64,000 nucleotides of DNA. It comes from Rhodosporidiobolus odoratus (lineage: Eukaryota; Basidiomycota; Microbotryomycetes; Sporidiobolales; Sporidiobolaceae). A program made the translations under genes and the position numbers. The notes under the pieces were generated by a model, which was not told where the DNA came from, ran no database searches, and saw only the letters and a list, made by a program, of their open reading frames with translations. Location: positions 1 through 64,000 of the forward strand of contig JAOANU010000017.1 in assembly GCA_034387635.1 (NCBI GenBank). Reading direction: 5' to 3'. Shown here piece after piece: positions 22,503 through 33,849 of the stretch. Positions within the stretch are counted from its first letter, which is position 1. Each line of letters begins with the position of its first letter.

Positions 22503-23425
22503 TTAGATGGTGGTGTCTGCGAGCAAACGAACAGGTAAGTCGATTTGTACCCGTAGCAAGGACCGCGCAATAGGGCAAGTGAGGAAGAGGAAAAACAGCC
22601 GTACCGTAAGGAATGGGGGCAAGGGTCTGGGGGAGGTTGCCCGAGGTCGAGACGGTGCGGGACTCGCGGGGCATAGCCGGGAGACGCTTGAGGACAACAG
22701 TCTCGCCCTTGGCCTTGGCCTCCTTCTTGGCAGCGGCGTTGGACTTGACGCGGTTGAGGAAGTCTGGGAGTGTGAATGGGAACGGAACAGAAAGAACCGA
22801 GTTGTTTGTAGCGGCGGAGGGGCGAATTGAGAAGGGGGCAGAAGAGTCGGCATCAAGGTGAGCGTCGCGGTGGAGTTGTAGCAGGCGAGGTAAGACGCAG
22901 AAATCGGACGAAGAAAAAAGAGGGAGCGGGGAAGGTTGGAGTCAGCAAGATTGCCACGAAGCGCACGTCGAGCAAGAGAACCCACCGTCGCGGCACTTGG
23001 AGTGCTTGACGTGCTCAATGCGGAGGTTGACGCGCTTCTCGAGGTAGCGGTTGCCGACGACCTTGTAGACGATGACACCGACCGAGGAGGGGGTCACGTT
23101 GTAGACAATGCCGGTACGACTGCAATGAGTAAACCGTCAGTACAGTCGGTTCTGGGTTCCGGAGAGGAGCGGAGGAAAGCCGATATGGAACCGGGAAATG
23201 GAAAGTGGGGCAGGGCGGGGCAGCAGAGCCACAAGAACGAACGACATACCCGTGGTAGTACTTGTGGGGCATACCCTTCTGCTGGGCGGCGTTGGCCTTG
23301 ATGTCAACAATGTCTCCGACCTTGTAGATCTTGAGGTAGGTCGACAAGGGGATGGCACCCTTCTGCTTGAAGCTCCGGGAGAACATGGAGCGCGTGCGCG
23401 CGCGAAGACCGAAAGAGTGAGGCAT
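22503..23425 (-). CDS. RPL21: 60S ribosomal protein eL21
   Basis: A cytosolic large-subunit ribosomal protein. The N-terminus [20 protein letters not shown], the SH3-like block [20 protein letters not shown] with HKYYHGRTG, then [36 protein letters not shown] and [19 protein letters not shown] are typical eL21. It ends near [13 protein letters not shown] followed by a last short exon coding DTTI. About three introns. A 786-bp divergent gap separates it from the mitochondrial ribosomal gene uL10m. Confidence 0.95.
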
Positions 23426-24100
23426 GGCGGCGGTTTAAGAGGGCTGCAGGGGGGGACAAGGAGGGTCAGCACATCCGGCTGGACGATAGAGGCGGGAGTC
23501 GGATGTGGTCGGCGGCTGTCTGTTGTAGGTCGTTCGTGGCGACCGGTGCCTCATGTAACGCAGTCGCGATCTCGAGCTGACCCGCTCGAGGTATTCCTAG
23601 GATCTGACCTGCGCCGCCTTCGCCGTTGAGCAGACCGTCCGCCTCGTTCGCATCGACTTCCCGATAACCTGTCGCAAGCCTCCCGCTGCCCGGACGCCGT
23701 ACAGCGTTCTGACCTTGCCCATGCTCGTGCACCCCGCGCCAGCCAGACGTTGTCCAGCCTGGCAAATCCAAATCTCCCAGGTCGCCTCATTCATGCCTGC
23801 TCCCGCTTCTCGAGATGTCAATGATCGTCGCGCGTGCTGTTTTGAGCATTACGACGGCGTTGCAGGCCGTACCGTGGGGTTCAGGGGGGGGTAGTCGGAG
23901 TAGGGCGAGAGGGAATCGAAAAGGCGACAGGGTCGAGCTCGAAGAGAGACGGGGTAAGCTTACGGGGTGGGCTGTAGGAGGGAAAGGGGGTTAGGACAGT
24001 ACAGCTACGAGATAGACAGGACTTGAACTGACCCGAACGACGAGCAAGCGACGAAGACGACAAAACTTCAACTTGGCTTCACTCTTCTCTCTCCTCGATC

Positions 24101-24153
24101 ATTACAACCAAGTTGTAATCAACTCTGACCTTTTCTAACCTCACAGTTGTAAT
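24101..24153. promoter_or_regulatory. ATTACAAC dyad and third copy in the RPL21/uL10m promoter
   Basis: The octamer ATTACAAC (24101-24108) and its reverse complement GTTGTAAT (24112-24119) form a perfect inverted repeat around the spacer CAA. A third copy (GTTGTAAT) lies at 24146-24153. The dyad is about 93 bp upstream of the uL10m start codon. Perfect 8-bp arms suggest a site for a dimeric regulator. The same octamer recurs in two other divergent promoters (3684, 60764 and 60799). Confidence 0.5.
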
Positions 24154-24211
24154 GCCATTCACCTCCGCTTCTCTCTAACTTGGTAACCCTTAACCGTCAT
24201 ACTCGACCACG

Positions 24212-25154
24212 ATGCAGTCTAGCTCTACTCTGAGAGCAGCAGTGGCGTCTGTGCCTCCCAAAGTAGCCCGTACTCGTCCACTACCGACCCGAAAACAACT
24301 CTTGTTCAGGGAACAACAACACCTTCTCACCACAAATCAACTCGTCTTGTTCTTGAGACCAACTGACTTCTCAAGTCACGAGTGGTCTCAACTGCGATCT
24401 CAACTCTCTCTCTCCGCACTCCCTTGTCCCCCGCCCTCCCCCTCCCCTTCCTCTTCCTCTTCCTCTTCCTCTTCCTCTTCCTCTTCCGACTTGAAACTCA
24501 CTCTCCTTCGTCCGGGATTGTTACCCGCTCTCCTTCGATCTGCATCCGACTCGTTCTCTTCCCCACTCGACCTCACCCACCTCGCATCCGACTCGCACCT
24601 GAAAGGTCCCCTCGCCGTTCTCACTTCCTCTCAACTCCACCCGCCCACCCTCGCAAAGGTTCTCACCATCCTCTCCAAATTCTCAAAGACCCCTCCGGCC
24701 AACGCTCCCCCAGCCGCACCCGACGCACCTCCCCTCGCCAGGCTCGCCGTCCTGTCCTCGCTCGTCGAGGCCCGCGCCGCCGATCCGGAAACGACCGTCA
24801 AGATTGGTCAACTCCCGCCTCTCGACGTCCTCAGGGCCCAGATCGTTGGCTTGCTCAGTGCACCGGGAAGCAGGATCACGGGTGTGCTGGGCTCACGGGC
24901 GAGGGAAGTCGGACGGACGCTCGAAGGACTAAAGGTCAGCCTTTCCCCCACTTTCTGGTCCGATGCGCTTGGCGTTCGGATTCAGTCCACCGGCGAAAGA
25001 ACTCCCTCGTTGCTTACTGACTCTGCTTCGTACCAAACCCCTCTCCTCCCCATCCCTGCTCAACTTTCTCCCAAAATCTCCTGCTTGCAACTTTCTTCGA
25101 ATGTAGGCGGGACTGGAGGAAGCTCAGAAGCCGAAGGGAGAGGCGTCGGCGTAG
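24212..25154 (+). CDS. Mitochondrial ribosomal protein uL10m (MRPL11-like)
   Basis: Matches the fungal mitochondrial L10 family: a basic N-terminus (MQSSSTLRAAVASVPPKVAR, PLPTRKQLLFREQQ), then FLRPTDFSSHEWSQLRSQL, TLLRPGLLPALLRSASDSF, HLKGPLAVLTSSQLHPPTLA and KIGQLPPLDVLRAQIVGLLS. After an intron with donor GTCAGC a short last exon codes GLEEAQKPKGEASA and stops at 25152-25154. A hexanucleotide repeat (TTCCTC)n at about 24448-24486 encodes a polyserine run between two family blocks. Assignment rests on overall pattern, so confidence is good but not complete. Confidence 0.78.
24448..24486 (+). repeat. TTCCTC microsatellite encoding polyserine
   Basis: About six tandem copies of TTCCTC within the uL10m coding sequence give an uninterrupted serine run. 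The unit is a multiple of three, so length changes would keep the reading frame. Confidence 0.85.
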
Positions 25155-25548
25155 TCGGAAATCGGCAAGTATTGCTTCGACCCCCTAGCGACTCGGGAGT
25201 CGAGGAAACGGCTTTCTCCCGCTTGAGAAGGTCAGCCTTCGGTTCTGGTTCGCCAATCGCGATTTTATAAGCTCGCTCGCCCAAGGCTATGCGTTCTTCG
25301 CCGTGGACAGCACCCGCTGACTCTTGCTCTTCGCTCTTCATGGCTCTGACGCGACCAAACAGGGAGGCAGTCTCATCGCAACCTCTTTCGCTCGCTTGTG
25401 GCTAGCTCTTCGCGCCAAGAATCTTGCCAACTTTACAACGGTCGATGGCGCATATTCAGTGCTACAGACCCAAAGGGCACAGCGAAGCATGTGATACATC
25501 CCCAAGTGGGCTCAAAAGGAGAACACGGATCCTGCCGCGATCTCAAGT

Positions 25549-28500
25549 CTATCTCGCTCCTCCCTCCTTCGCAGCCTTCAGAGATCCCTTGACCTGCTTC
25601 AGCCAGCGACTGACGAGTCCCTGAATACCCTCACTGTGTGGCGTGGGCATTGCCAGTTTCTCCGCGTCCTCGATGACCTTGTCGCTTCCTTCCTGCATCG
25701 CAGCCGCAAACGTAGCCTTGAAGTCAAGCACGCTGTACCCGTCTTCCTTGGCCGTCGCGAATTCCGACGCGTCCCTTGGTCGAGGAGACGCAGCGGCGCC
25801 CGATGAAGCGCTGGCTGCAAGAGCCGCCTTGGCGCTCTCGGCATGAGCCTTGACGATCCCGCGACCCGCTGCGCCTCCAACCTCTTCCTTGGACGCCCAC
25901 CATGCCCATTCGAGGTCGCCGCCTGGGCCGGTGCGCTCGCCGGTCTCCTTTTGCCGTTCAGCGGCGGAGCGGAGGGAGGCGAGCAAGTCCGGAGGCGATT
26001 GGGCGAGAAGCGAGGCGTAGAGCTTGTCAGTCTGGGCAAAGGAAGAGGAAGAGAAAGTTGAGGAGGAAGAGGCGGCGAGGAGGTCACACCGCATGCGAAT
26101 ATCCTTCTCTGCCTTCATGTAGGCGATCCAGCGGGCAAAGTCTCGTGAGTCGGAGAGGACCTTTGTTTGCTCTTTTGGCGGTAGGGAAGAGAGGAGAGCG
26201 TCGGTGTCGGCACCCGCTCGTGATGAGGGCAAGGAGGAAGAGGGGGGCGAGGCGGAAGGGACGCCGTCGCGGATCAGCGTAAAGATGGATCGGCAATACT
26301 CGATCAGGGGGTTAATGAGGGTAGGGTTGGTCGAGGTCTACATGAACCGAAGCAGGACGTGAACAGAGGGTCAGTGGGTTCGACTGAAAGACGAGCGGGG
26401 GGAGCCGTCAAGAACAAGAGAGGAAGCCTCACCACTTCGTGAGCAAAGAAGTACATCTTTTGATGATGTCGCTCTACCAGATTGATGAAGTCGGAAGGCT
26501 CTGCGCACAACCACCAGGATAAGCTCCAGTAGGCCTTTCCGCAGCATAGACGGGCCCGTATGATATGGAGGTTGACGCACTGCTAGTCCCATTTTCACAG
26601 GTCTTGACCAGGTCATCCAAGAACGCCTGGAAATCGGCCACTCGATCACCGAGTCGACTAGCGTTGGCAACCGCGCGGATGGCGTCGTAGAAGATTGCGA
26701 TAGTTTGGTGCATCATCTTCGGAACCAGAGGCGATTCGACGGCAATGGCGTGAACTTGCATGCGGTCGCGGTAGCGGTAGTAGGCGCTGTGTCAACAGTG
26801 CGAGGCAGATCAGTACACGGCTGCGAGGGGTCAGCGAACCTGACAAGTACGCGTAGAGGATGTTTCGATGACTCGAGGGGACGAAAACGCACGCCAACAG
26901 TTCCTTCATGTCCGCGAATCTTCGAGCACCCTCGCTCTGCTGGGTATCGTCGTACGCAGCAAGCTTGTCGTCTCTCGCATAGTCGGCGTGCCAACCCTCG
27001 ACGAGCTTGTACTGTCTTGGTTCGCCTCGTTCGCGGAAGATGGTGAGGAGGATATCCTCGTCACGCTTGACTGTTAAACCAGCGTACAGTGGTCAGTTGT
27101 CAGAAAAGTGTAAAGGCAAGCTAAGAGCAAAGGAAAAGGCGTACTAGCTGTGGCCTTCGTCTTCTGCCTGTCCACATACTTGGCCTCGACATGCTCCTTC
27201 AGCTTGTCGCAGAGCGCCTCGTTGTCGACCTTTTTCCGGAAGGAATCGATCAGAGCCTGTTGGTGGCGGTTCGCTGAAACGCAAATGTGGTGCCAGATAC
27301 TGGAGGTGCAGGAAGGTCAGCTTCAGGCGAGGATTCGAGGACGAGCGAGACGTACCGCTGGAAGAGCGATTGCTGGCCGGCGGGCTGACCGAGGATGAGG
27401 TGTACGACCGCCTTGATAGCTCTGAACCGGGAACGGGCGCGTATCAATTTCGGTGGCGACGCGACAAGCCCCAACAACCAAGAAAGAAAAGGATAGAGAC
27501 GCACAGGGTAGGATTGACGATGTTGAGCCCGACCTTGACGGCAGCGTAAGGGATGAGCTCGTGGAAGCTACGATGACAGCCGTCAGCTAATGGATTACGT
27601 GGTGATGCAATTCAGCGCACCTCTTCATGATGTTGATCATTTCCGGGCCAGTTTTTGCAGCGACAAAGATATAGCTGCGCAATCCGATAGTCAACCCGAC
27701 TGTTCATATAACGACCCTTGGTGATAGGGAGCAAACGTACTGCATGGCGTAGGCGAAGTAGAGCATGCCCCATTCCTCCGCGTCCTGATACTCCTGGGGG
27801 AGCTGATCGACCCGGACGAACTTCTTCATCAGATCGTACGACTTGTCGAGCTCATCTGTCGAGGAGCAGCACTGTGAGCGCAGCCCACCATCATGGTGAG
27901 AGGAGAAAGCGTACCTCCGTGTATGAGAGCATGGCGGTACCTGACCCACGCTGTTCGCAACCTTTTCACCCGTTCCCCAACGCCGACCCACCGCTGGTGG
28001 CGCTCCTCGTCCCTCGCATCCTCCTCCTCGACTTGTTGGATCAGCTCGAGCGATTGATGACCATCTAGCTGTCCGCCGCCTCGAGAGTGGAGCAAGAACC
28101 GCTCTACTTCTGCCCGCGCGGCTTGGAGTCGGGACGAACCCTCGAGTTTGGTGGGAGGCGCGGCGAGGGAGACCGCCAGGGTTCGAAGGTAACGCTGCAC
28201 CTGAGCCTTCGATGCGGACGATGAAGAGTGGGAGTCAGGCAGATATGGTAAGGAAAGGCGATTATCGGGGTCGAGGGAAGTGAGGGTCCGGAAGAGCACG
28301 ACAAGCGTCGACCATGGCCGGAAGGTGGAGACGGCCTTCTGACGAGAGGCGTTAAGAGGACGGACGAGGATGTGAAAAACCTGAGGACAGTAGGCAAGAT
28401 GCCGCAATCAGCATATGGAGCAAAGGCTGCAGAGCGAGGAGCTCACCCATTCTCCACCCTCCACCTTAGCGTCAGCGACGGCTACCCACGCACCGTTGAC

Positions 28501-30248
28501 GGTGCTCCCGGGCCTCAAGATTCGCCAATAGCTGTTCATGTTGCCCGGGACGAGTAGGTCGACTTGGCTCATCATGCGTCTCGATGGCCGAGCAGGGGAA
28601 GCCGGCCCGATCGGACGTATTAAGCTTGACACGTAAGATCCCATAAGTCGGACGACACCGAGGGTGAGCATGCGACTGCGAAGGACCGAAATCAGCCCGC
28701 GCGAAAAGACGGAAAGAGACATGGAAGGAGTGTACCGCTTTGTGATCTCACCTCGCTCGACCGTCGATGACAAATCTTTCTCGGCGAAAGAGTCGAAGAA
28801 AGGCTGGATCAGGTCGCTCCAGTAGTTAGGCTTGGCATTGCACAGTGCTGGGGTGTTGTGGATGAATCTGTCGTGGAGGATTTGCGCTTGTCAGCGGTGG
28901 CTACAAAGCCAGACCATAGAGTCCCTAGGCGAAGTGAGACGTACCGCCAGAAGAGGTATTGGCAAAGCGGACTTTCGCCCACCTTTTTCTCGTCCCATAC
29001 GTAACCCTCGAATTGCGGGTCTTTCTGCTCTTTGGCGGTCCCGCCGCCGAGAAAGCTGAGGAAACCACTTCCGCCCGTCTTATGTAGCGGCGCTAGTGAA
29101 GATGGACGAGAGCAGGGGCCGTTGGCATGAGGCAGAAATGGGTCGCCGTACTTGGCGAGCGTGCCGATTTGCGAGAGAGAACCGAGTTCACGTTGAAGCT
29201 GCAGGCTACCAGATGATGATCGTGAGTGATGTAACACCTGAGAAGCCCAGGGGAACGTACTTGACGAGCATACGGTTGAGGTAGTGCCTGTCTTGGGGCG
29301 TCACCTCAAACTCTCCCTTCTCGTTGCGCTTCAGCGCCGACGGCTCGGGACTAAATTCGGCTTGGTCCGCTTCTTCCAGCAGAGGTCCGCCTCCACTGAG
29401 TGACATGGTAGGTGAGAAGACCGGCGACGTGGGCGAAATCGGCGAGACAGGCGAGATTGGAGAAGTAGGTGGAGAGATGGTCCTCGTCGAGAGGGAAAGC
29501 GACGGTCGCGGCGAGGCTAGCCTCGCCAAGACTTTGCCTTTGTTCTTCTCCTTCTTCACTACATCCTTTCCCTCGCTTCCGCTCAGCCTTCGGAGCTTCT
29601 TGCCACCGAAGAGCCTTTTCTTTGCCTTTGGGCTGCCCGGCATTGCATGGGGAGAGCGGGAGGGCGAAAAGGTTAGAGATCCGGGCGGAACGTCGTCGAA
29701 TACAGTACTTGCGCCGGAGAAAGGGACGAGGGGACCATAGTAGCTGGACGAGGGCAAGTCGGAAAAAGGCTTGGCTGAGGTGGCGGCGAATAGTAGAGAC
29801 GGCTGGGTATGGGATCTCGTCAGCAGGGTAGTGACATGTAGCTCTCGAGAAACGACTGGCACACCCTGGACTTCTCATGGCTCTTCGGCTGACCTGCAGG
29901 ACGTCTCTCAGATCTGTCCGAGTCCATCTTGACGCCCTCGATTTGCCCGCCTTGCTTTCCAATTCCGCTCGTCTGCACGGTCGCTGGAGCGGCGTTACTT
30001 GCTGCTAGGCTGCTGTCACCTTGCTTGCTTTGTAGTGCCATTGTCGGGTGAGTGTGATTGTCCATATCGGACAACTCCGGCCCCACCCTCGTCGCATCCT
30101 GTCGCATGGCCCCGCCAGACTGAGGAGATGGGTGGACCATGTAGAGGACAGGTCCGGCGTAAACCTCTATGCTTCGAGAAGGCGAATGGAAGAGATCGAG
30201 CACAGAAGAAGGACGGAAAAGAAGAAGACCCGGCAACTTGATCTGCAT
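25549..30248 (-). CDS. PXB-PX-DUF3818 phosphoinositide-binding protein (YPR097W/Lec1-like)
   Basis: A large multi-exon gene. Order in the protein: a Ser/Pro-rich lead with SPxSP repeats (29400-29480); a PXB-type region (VTPQDRHYLNRMLVKYV, LQRELGSLSQIGTLAKYGDP, then FIHNTPALCNAKPNYWSDLI); a PX domain (VFHILVRPLNASRQKAVSTF, LTSLDPDNRLSLPYLPDS, QVQRYLRTLAVSL); and the DUF3818 region (AEEWGMLYFAYAMQY, AVVHLILGQPAGQQSLFQR, VADFQAFLDDLVKTCENG, ARWIAYMKAEKDIRMRCDLL). The C-terminus is LVSRWLKQVKGSLKAAKEGG. This order matches the fungal family that includes yeast Ypr097w, implicated in lipid handling at membranes. About thirteen introns. The true start is uncertain between 29950 and 30248. Confidence 0.85.
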
Positions 30249-30681
30249 TGACCCTCGCTATCCCCATGATAGGTAGATATAGATCCGCCGCGCACCTTCC
30301 GGTCAGCTCCAGCTATCTATGTCGATTGCAATTCGTGCGGAATACGGACGCGCGTTCAGGAGGTGCACGCCCCGGCCCATTTTCCCTTCACCCTCCTTTG
30401 CTTCCTCTACTTAACTACCCAGGGGTCCAGGGAGCAGTGTTGAGGTGGCGTAGCGTGAGCGTAAGCAGTCCTTCGAATACCGTTACACAAGCAAACATAA
30501 CGACCAAGACAGACACTATGAACGAGAACTGCACACCTAATTGTGCCCGGTTCATGACCGACGGTTCGAAGCAGAACACGCGCAAGGCAACGATATGTGC
30601 GGTGAAGAGCAGGAGACGAAGGACATTAAAGTTGGCGAGATGATAGGGAAAAGGGCGAGATGAGGTCGTGACCGATCTTTC

Positions 30682-33625
30682 CTACTCCTTGAGCTTCAAA
30701 GCGGCACCGTAGCCGACCGCAACCGCGAGAACAACGACCGCCCCGGCGAGCGAGAAGGGCAGACCTTGCTGCTGCGTACAGATTCGGATAGTCAGCGTCT
30801 GGCAACGTAAGTCGGGCCCAGCGGGAAAGACAAAGAAAGTGCGGACTTACCGATCCCGCGCCTGGCTGTTCATCGCGGCTGACTAAGCCACTTTCAGGTG
30901 AGCTCCCTGCCCGCTCCTTCGCTCGAGCGCTCTTCTCCCGAATGGTCGAGTCAGAGTCGCTTGCCCCGCCGCCAAGTGCCTCGACCGCTGCTGCGGAGAC
31001 AGCGGAAGGAAGGGTTTTGAGGGGAAGAGGGGTGACACCGGACGACGACGCGGGAGAAGAGGGAGACGTCGATCGCCGACGAGCGGAAGCAGCAGCACCT
31101 TTAGCGCGTGTCGGAGATCGCTTCGACGGGGAGGTCGGACCGGAAGTGGCAGGCGTCGAGGTGATGTCGTCCCCTTCGCTCTCTTCGTCGGTCTCGTCGC
31201 CACTCGAGCCATCTTCAAGCTCGTCGCTCGCACCCGCCTTTCGTGCCGCCCTCGCCGCCCTCCTAGCGGATCTTTGCTCCTCCCGTTCTTCCTTCTCCTT
31301 CTTGTCCCGCTCCTTGCCTTCCTCCCAATCCCGGACGGCCTTCCTCAAACCTTCCCGCTCTACCTCCCAACCCTCCCTTTCGGTCCTCCACGAGCTCTCG
31401 AACGTCTCCCTCCAAGTCACCCACTTCTCCTCCGCCCGCCCTTCCGCCTCCTTAACCCCTTCCTCGACCGCTTTCTCAAGGCCGGCGATCCGGTCTTCGA
31501 GCGCCTTGATGGTCTGCGACGCTGAGGCATGCTGCTCCTGTAGTTGAGCACCGAGGCGAGTGGCCTCCTCGAGTTCGGCAGAGAGGCCCTCGAGGCGGGT
31601 AACGAGCTTGTCGTTCTGCTCGGCAAGGAGAGTCTCGCGCGTGGAATCAGCTTCCGAGGTTGAGATCGCCGGAATAGTCGGCAGAGAGGTGGAAGGCGGG
31701 GAAGAGGGGGCATCGCTCGAGTCGTGCTCCGGAATGTCGTCCGCATCAGGCGTGATTTCCCTCGAGGAGCGTCCGTTGATCCCGTTTGACCGACTGGGAG
31801 AGATGGTGTCGACGGACGAGATGCTCGCAGCGTCGTCATCGTCCTCCGCTTCTCGCGCCTCGAGCAGCGCAGCGATAGGACTCTCCCTCCCGTTCGAGCG
31901 CGCCGACTCACGATCCCTGATCATCGCCGACATGCTCGCCTGCGCCTCCTCCATCTGATTCCGCAAGCTCCCAACTTCCCGTTTGATCACGTCGTGCTCA
32001 GCGAGCAATCCTTCGAGGTCGCGGATCTTGCCAACGTGGCCAGCCAGCGAGGTCTGCGTGTCGGCGAGTTGCGCTTGCAGCGCAGCGATGGATTGAGCGT
32101 GTGAGGCGTTCTCGCGGGGCGGAAAGGCGGAGGGACCGGAACGACCGGGAATGCCGGCATTGGGAGGGATTGGGGGAGGAGCACCGCCGCCGAGAGTATC
32201 GTGAACTTGCGTCAACGTCATGTTGACGTCGGCAAGGTTGGCGCCAGTGTCCCGGGCCTTTTGTAGCTCGCCCTGTGAAAGGAAGAAATCAGAAGGGAAC
32301 TCAGCAGTTTATTCTATAACTCGGCGAAACAGCAGAACGCACCTGAACTCGGCTCAGCATGTGCTCGAAGCCGACGCCATTCCCCATACCTCCGCCTTGC
32401 CCTGGCCTCTGAGCACGCCCAGCACCGCCTCGAGGTAGCTGCTGCTGCTGAGCTTGTGCAGCTTGTTGGTCGCGATACCAGTGGTCGAACTCGCTGAAGG
32501 ACGCAGGAAGACTTCATCAGCGGGGCGCGCAAGGTCGAGCCAGGCTGAGCCACTTTCTGACATATGACATACCGGGAGCTCGCGAGCGCGTCGTCCGCGT
32601 TAAGCACAATATGGACCTTTGCCGATACTTTGTGATGCACGATGGTCTTGGTGTCGTCGGTAAGGATGTCGATGCCAAATTCCTGCATACCGACGAGCAT
32701 GTGTCAGTTTTGTATGTCTGGGTCGACTTGCAGGATAGGGCAGACGCACCACGACATCGTCCGTATTCAGCTCGAAAACGTCGCTCTCGGAGGATTCGGG
32801 TGAGAGGCGTTCGCCGTTGATGAAAGTACCGTTCGACGACTTGACGTCCTTGATGAAGACCTGAAGATAGAGGTAGAAAGGGAATTTAATCCGGAGGCAA
32901 AGTAGAATGCGAAGAAATCGGCTGCGCACCTTTCCGTCCTCACTCCAGACCTCGGCGTGCGCCCTACTGAGCACCTTGGAGTCGAAGTAGCCGTTGGTGC
33001 CATTGGGAATCGTCTTGGCGTTGGTTTGCCTGCCGATCTTGATCCTCGTTCCGGGCGGATTCAGCGAGATCTGCTTGGGGATGAAGGTACCAAAGTTGAC
33101 AGGTCGTAGGTGGAGAGCAGGGAAGACGTGGGCAGGCTGGGTCGTGGTCGAGGGTGGAGCGGGCTGGGCGGGAGTGAGGGAAGTGGGGGCGCCTCGGGTG
33201 GGGAGTGAGTCGGGACGGCGTAAGGGTTTCGAACCGAGGAATCCTGCAGGATGAGACGTTCGTGAGCTACTATACCTCGGCTTGGCCATCGGTGTTGATT
33301 CGGCATGCATCGAAGGCGAGGTGAAGAGGACAGAATGGTCAAGCACAGTCGCGACTTTGCGCCGAGCGCTGCCTTGATCCCGCTCGCGAGGGGACGATGT
33401 CCAGCTCGAGTCCAACACCTCGCCGTAACCGCAAGACTCCCGGAGCGGCGTAGTAGCGTAGATTGGAAGCGCACCTGCCGACTTCTGACCCTGCTGTCCT
33501 CCCATGTCATGACCAGTAAACTGCGGGGCTGCCACGCCGGGTCCTCTTGCTGTCAAAGTGCCGTTCTGATGATGAGACTGACCGTTGCCTTGATGGGAGA
33601 AGTGAGGAGGGTCGCGTGTGCTCAT
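30682..33625 (-). CDS. FHA-domain, coiled-coil, tail-anchored protein (Far10/Vps64/SLMAP-like)
   Basis: After a low-complexity lead (MSTRDPPHFSHQGNGQ) comes a complete FHA domain with the phosphothreonine-binding signatures: IKIGRQTN, SKVLSRAHAEVWSEDG and VKSSNGTFINGERLS, then the C-terminal strand EFGIDILTDD. Long helices follow (LQAQLADTQTSLAGHVGKIR, AELEEATRLGAQLQEQHASA). A Ser-rich acidic stretch precedes one C-terminal membrane segment (LPFSLAGAVVVLAVAVGYGA), ending LKLKE. This FHA, coiled-coil and tail-anchor layout is that of SLMAP and yeast Far9/Far10, components of the STRIPAK phosphatase complex on ER or nuclear membranes. Assignment to STRIPAK is inference from architecture. Confidence 0.85.
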
Positions 33626-33849
33626 CCTGGCAGTGTGTGTTGTGAGTGTCCAGTTGAAAGCAAGGTGACAGGTCGACGAGGAGAGGGAGAGGAGAGAAGT
33701 CACTTCTGGAGGGGGGGACGAGGCTGGTGTGGTGAGTCTGACTGCGTTGAAACGTTGCTTGAATGCAGTCTAGACTAAGCTGTTGTCTTTTGAGTGTGGT
33801 TGAACGATTCAACTTGGCACGACGGCGGTCTTCCAGAAAAATTTGCACC

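Noticed and set aside
23466..23821. Minus-strand frames before RPL21
   Set aside because: The RPL21 start at 23425 is standard for the family; the upstream frames have no motif and likely reflect 5' non-coding sequence.
29324..29740. Plus-strand frame of GE-rich repeats
   Set aside because: It mirrors the SPxSP repeats of the PX-protein gene on the other strand.
30942..31547. 201-codon plus-strand Ser-rich frame
   Set aside because: It is antisense to the coiled-coil exon of the FHA gene.
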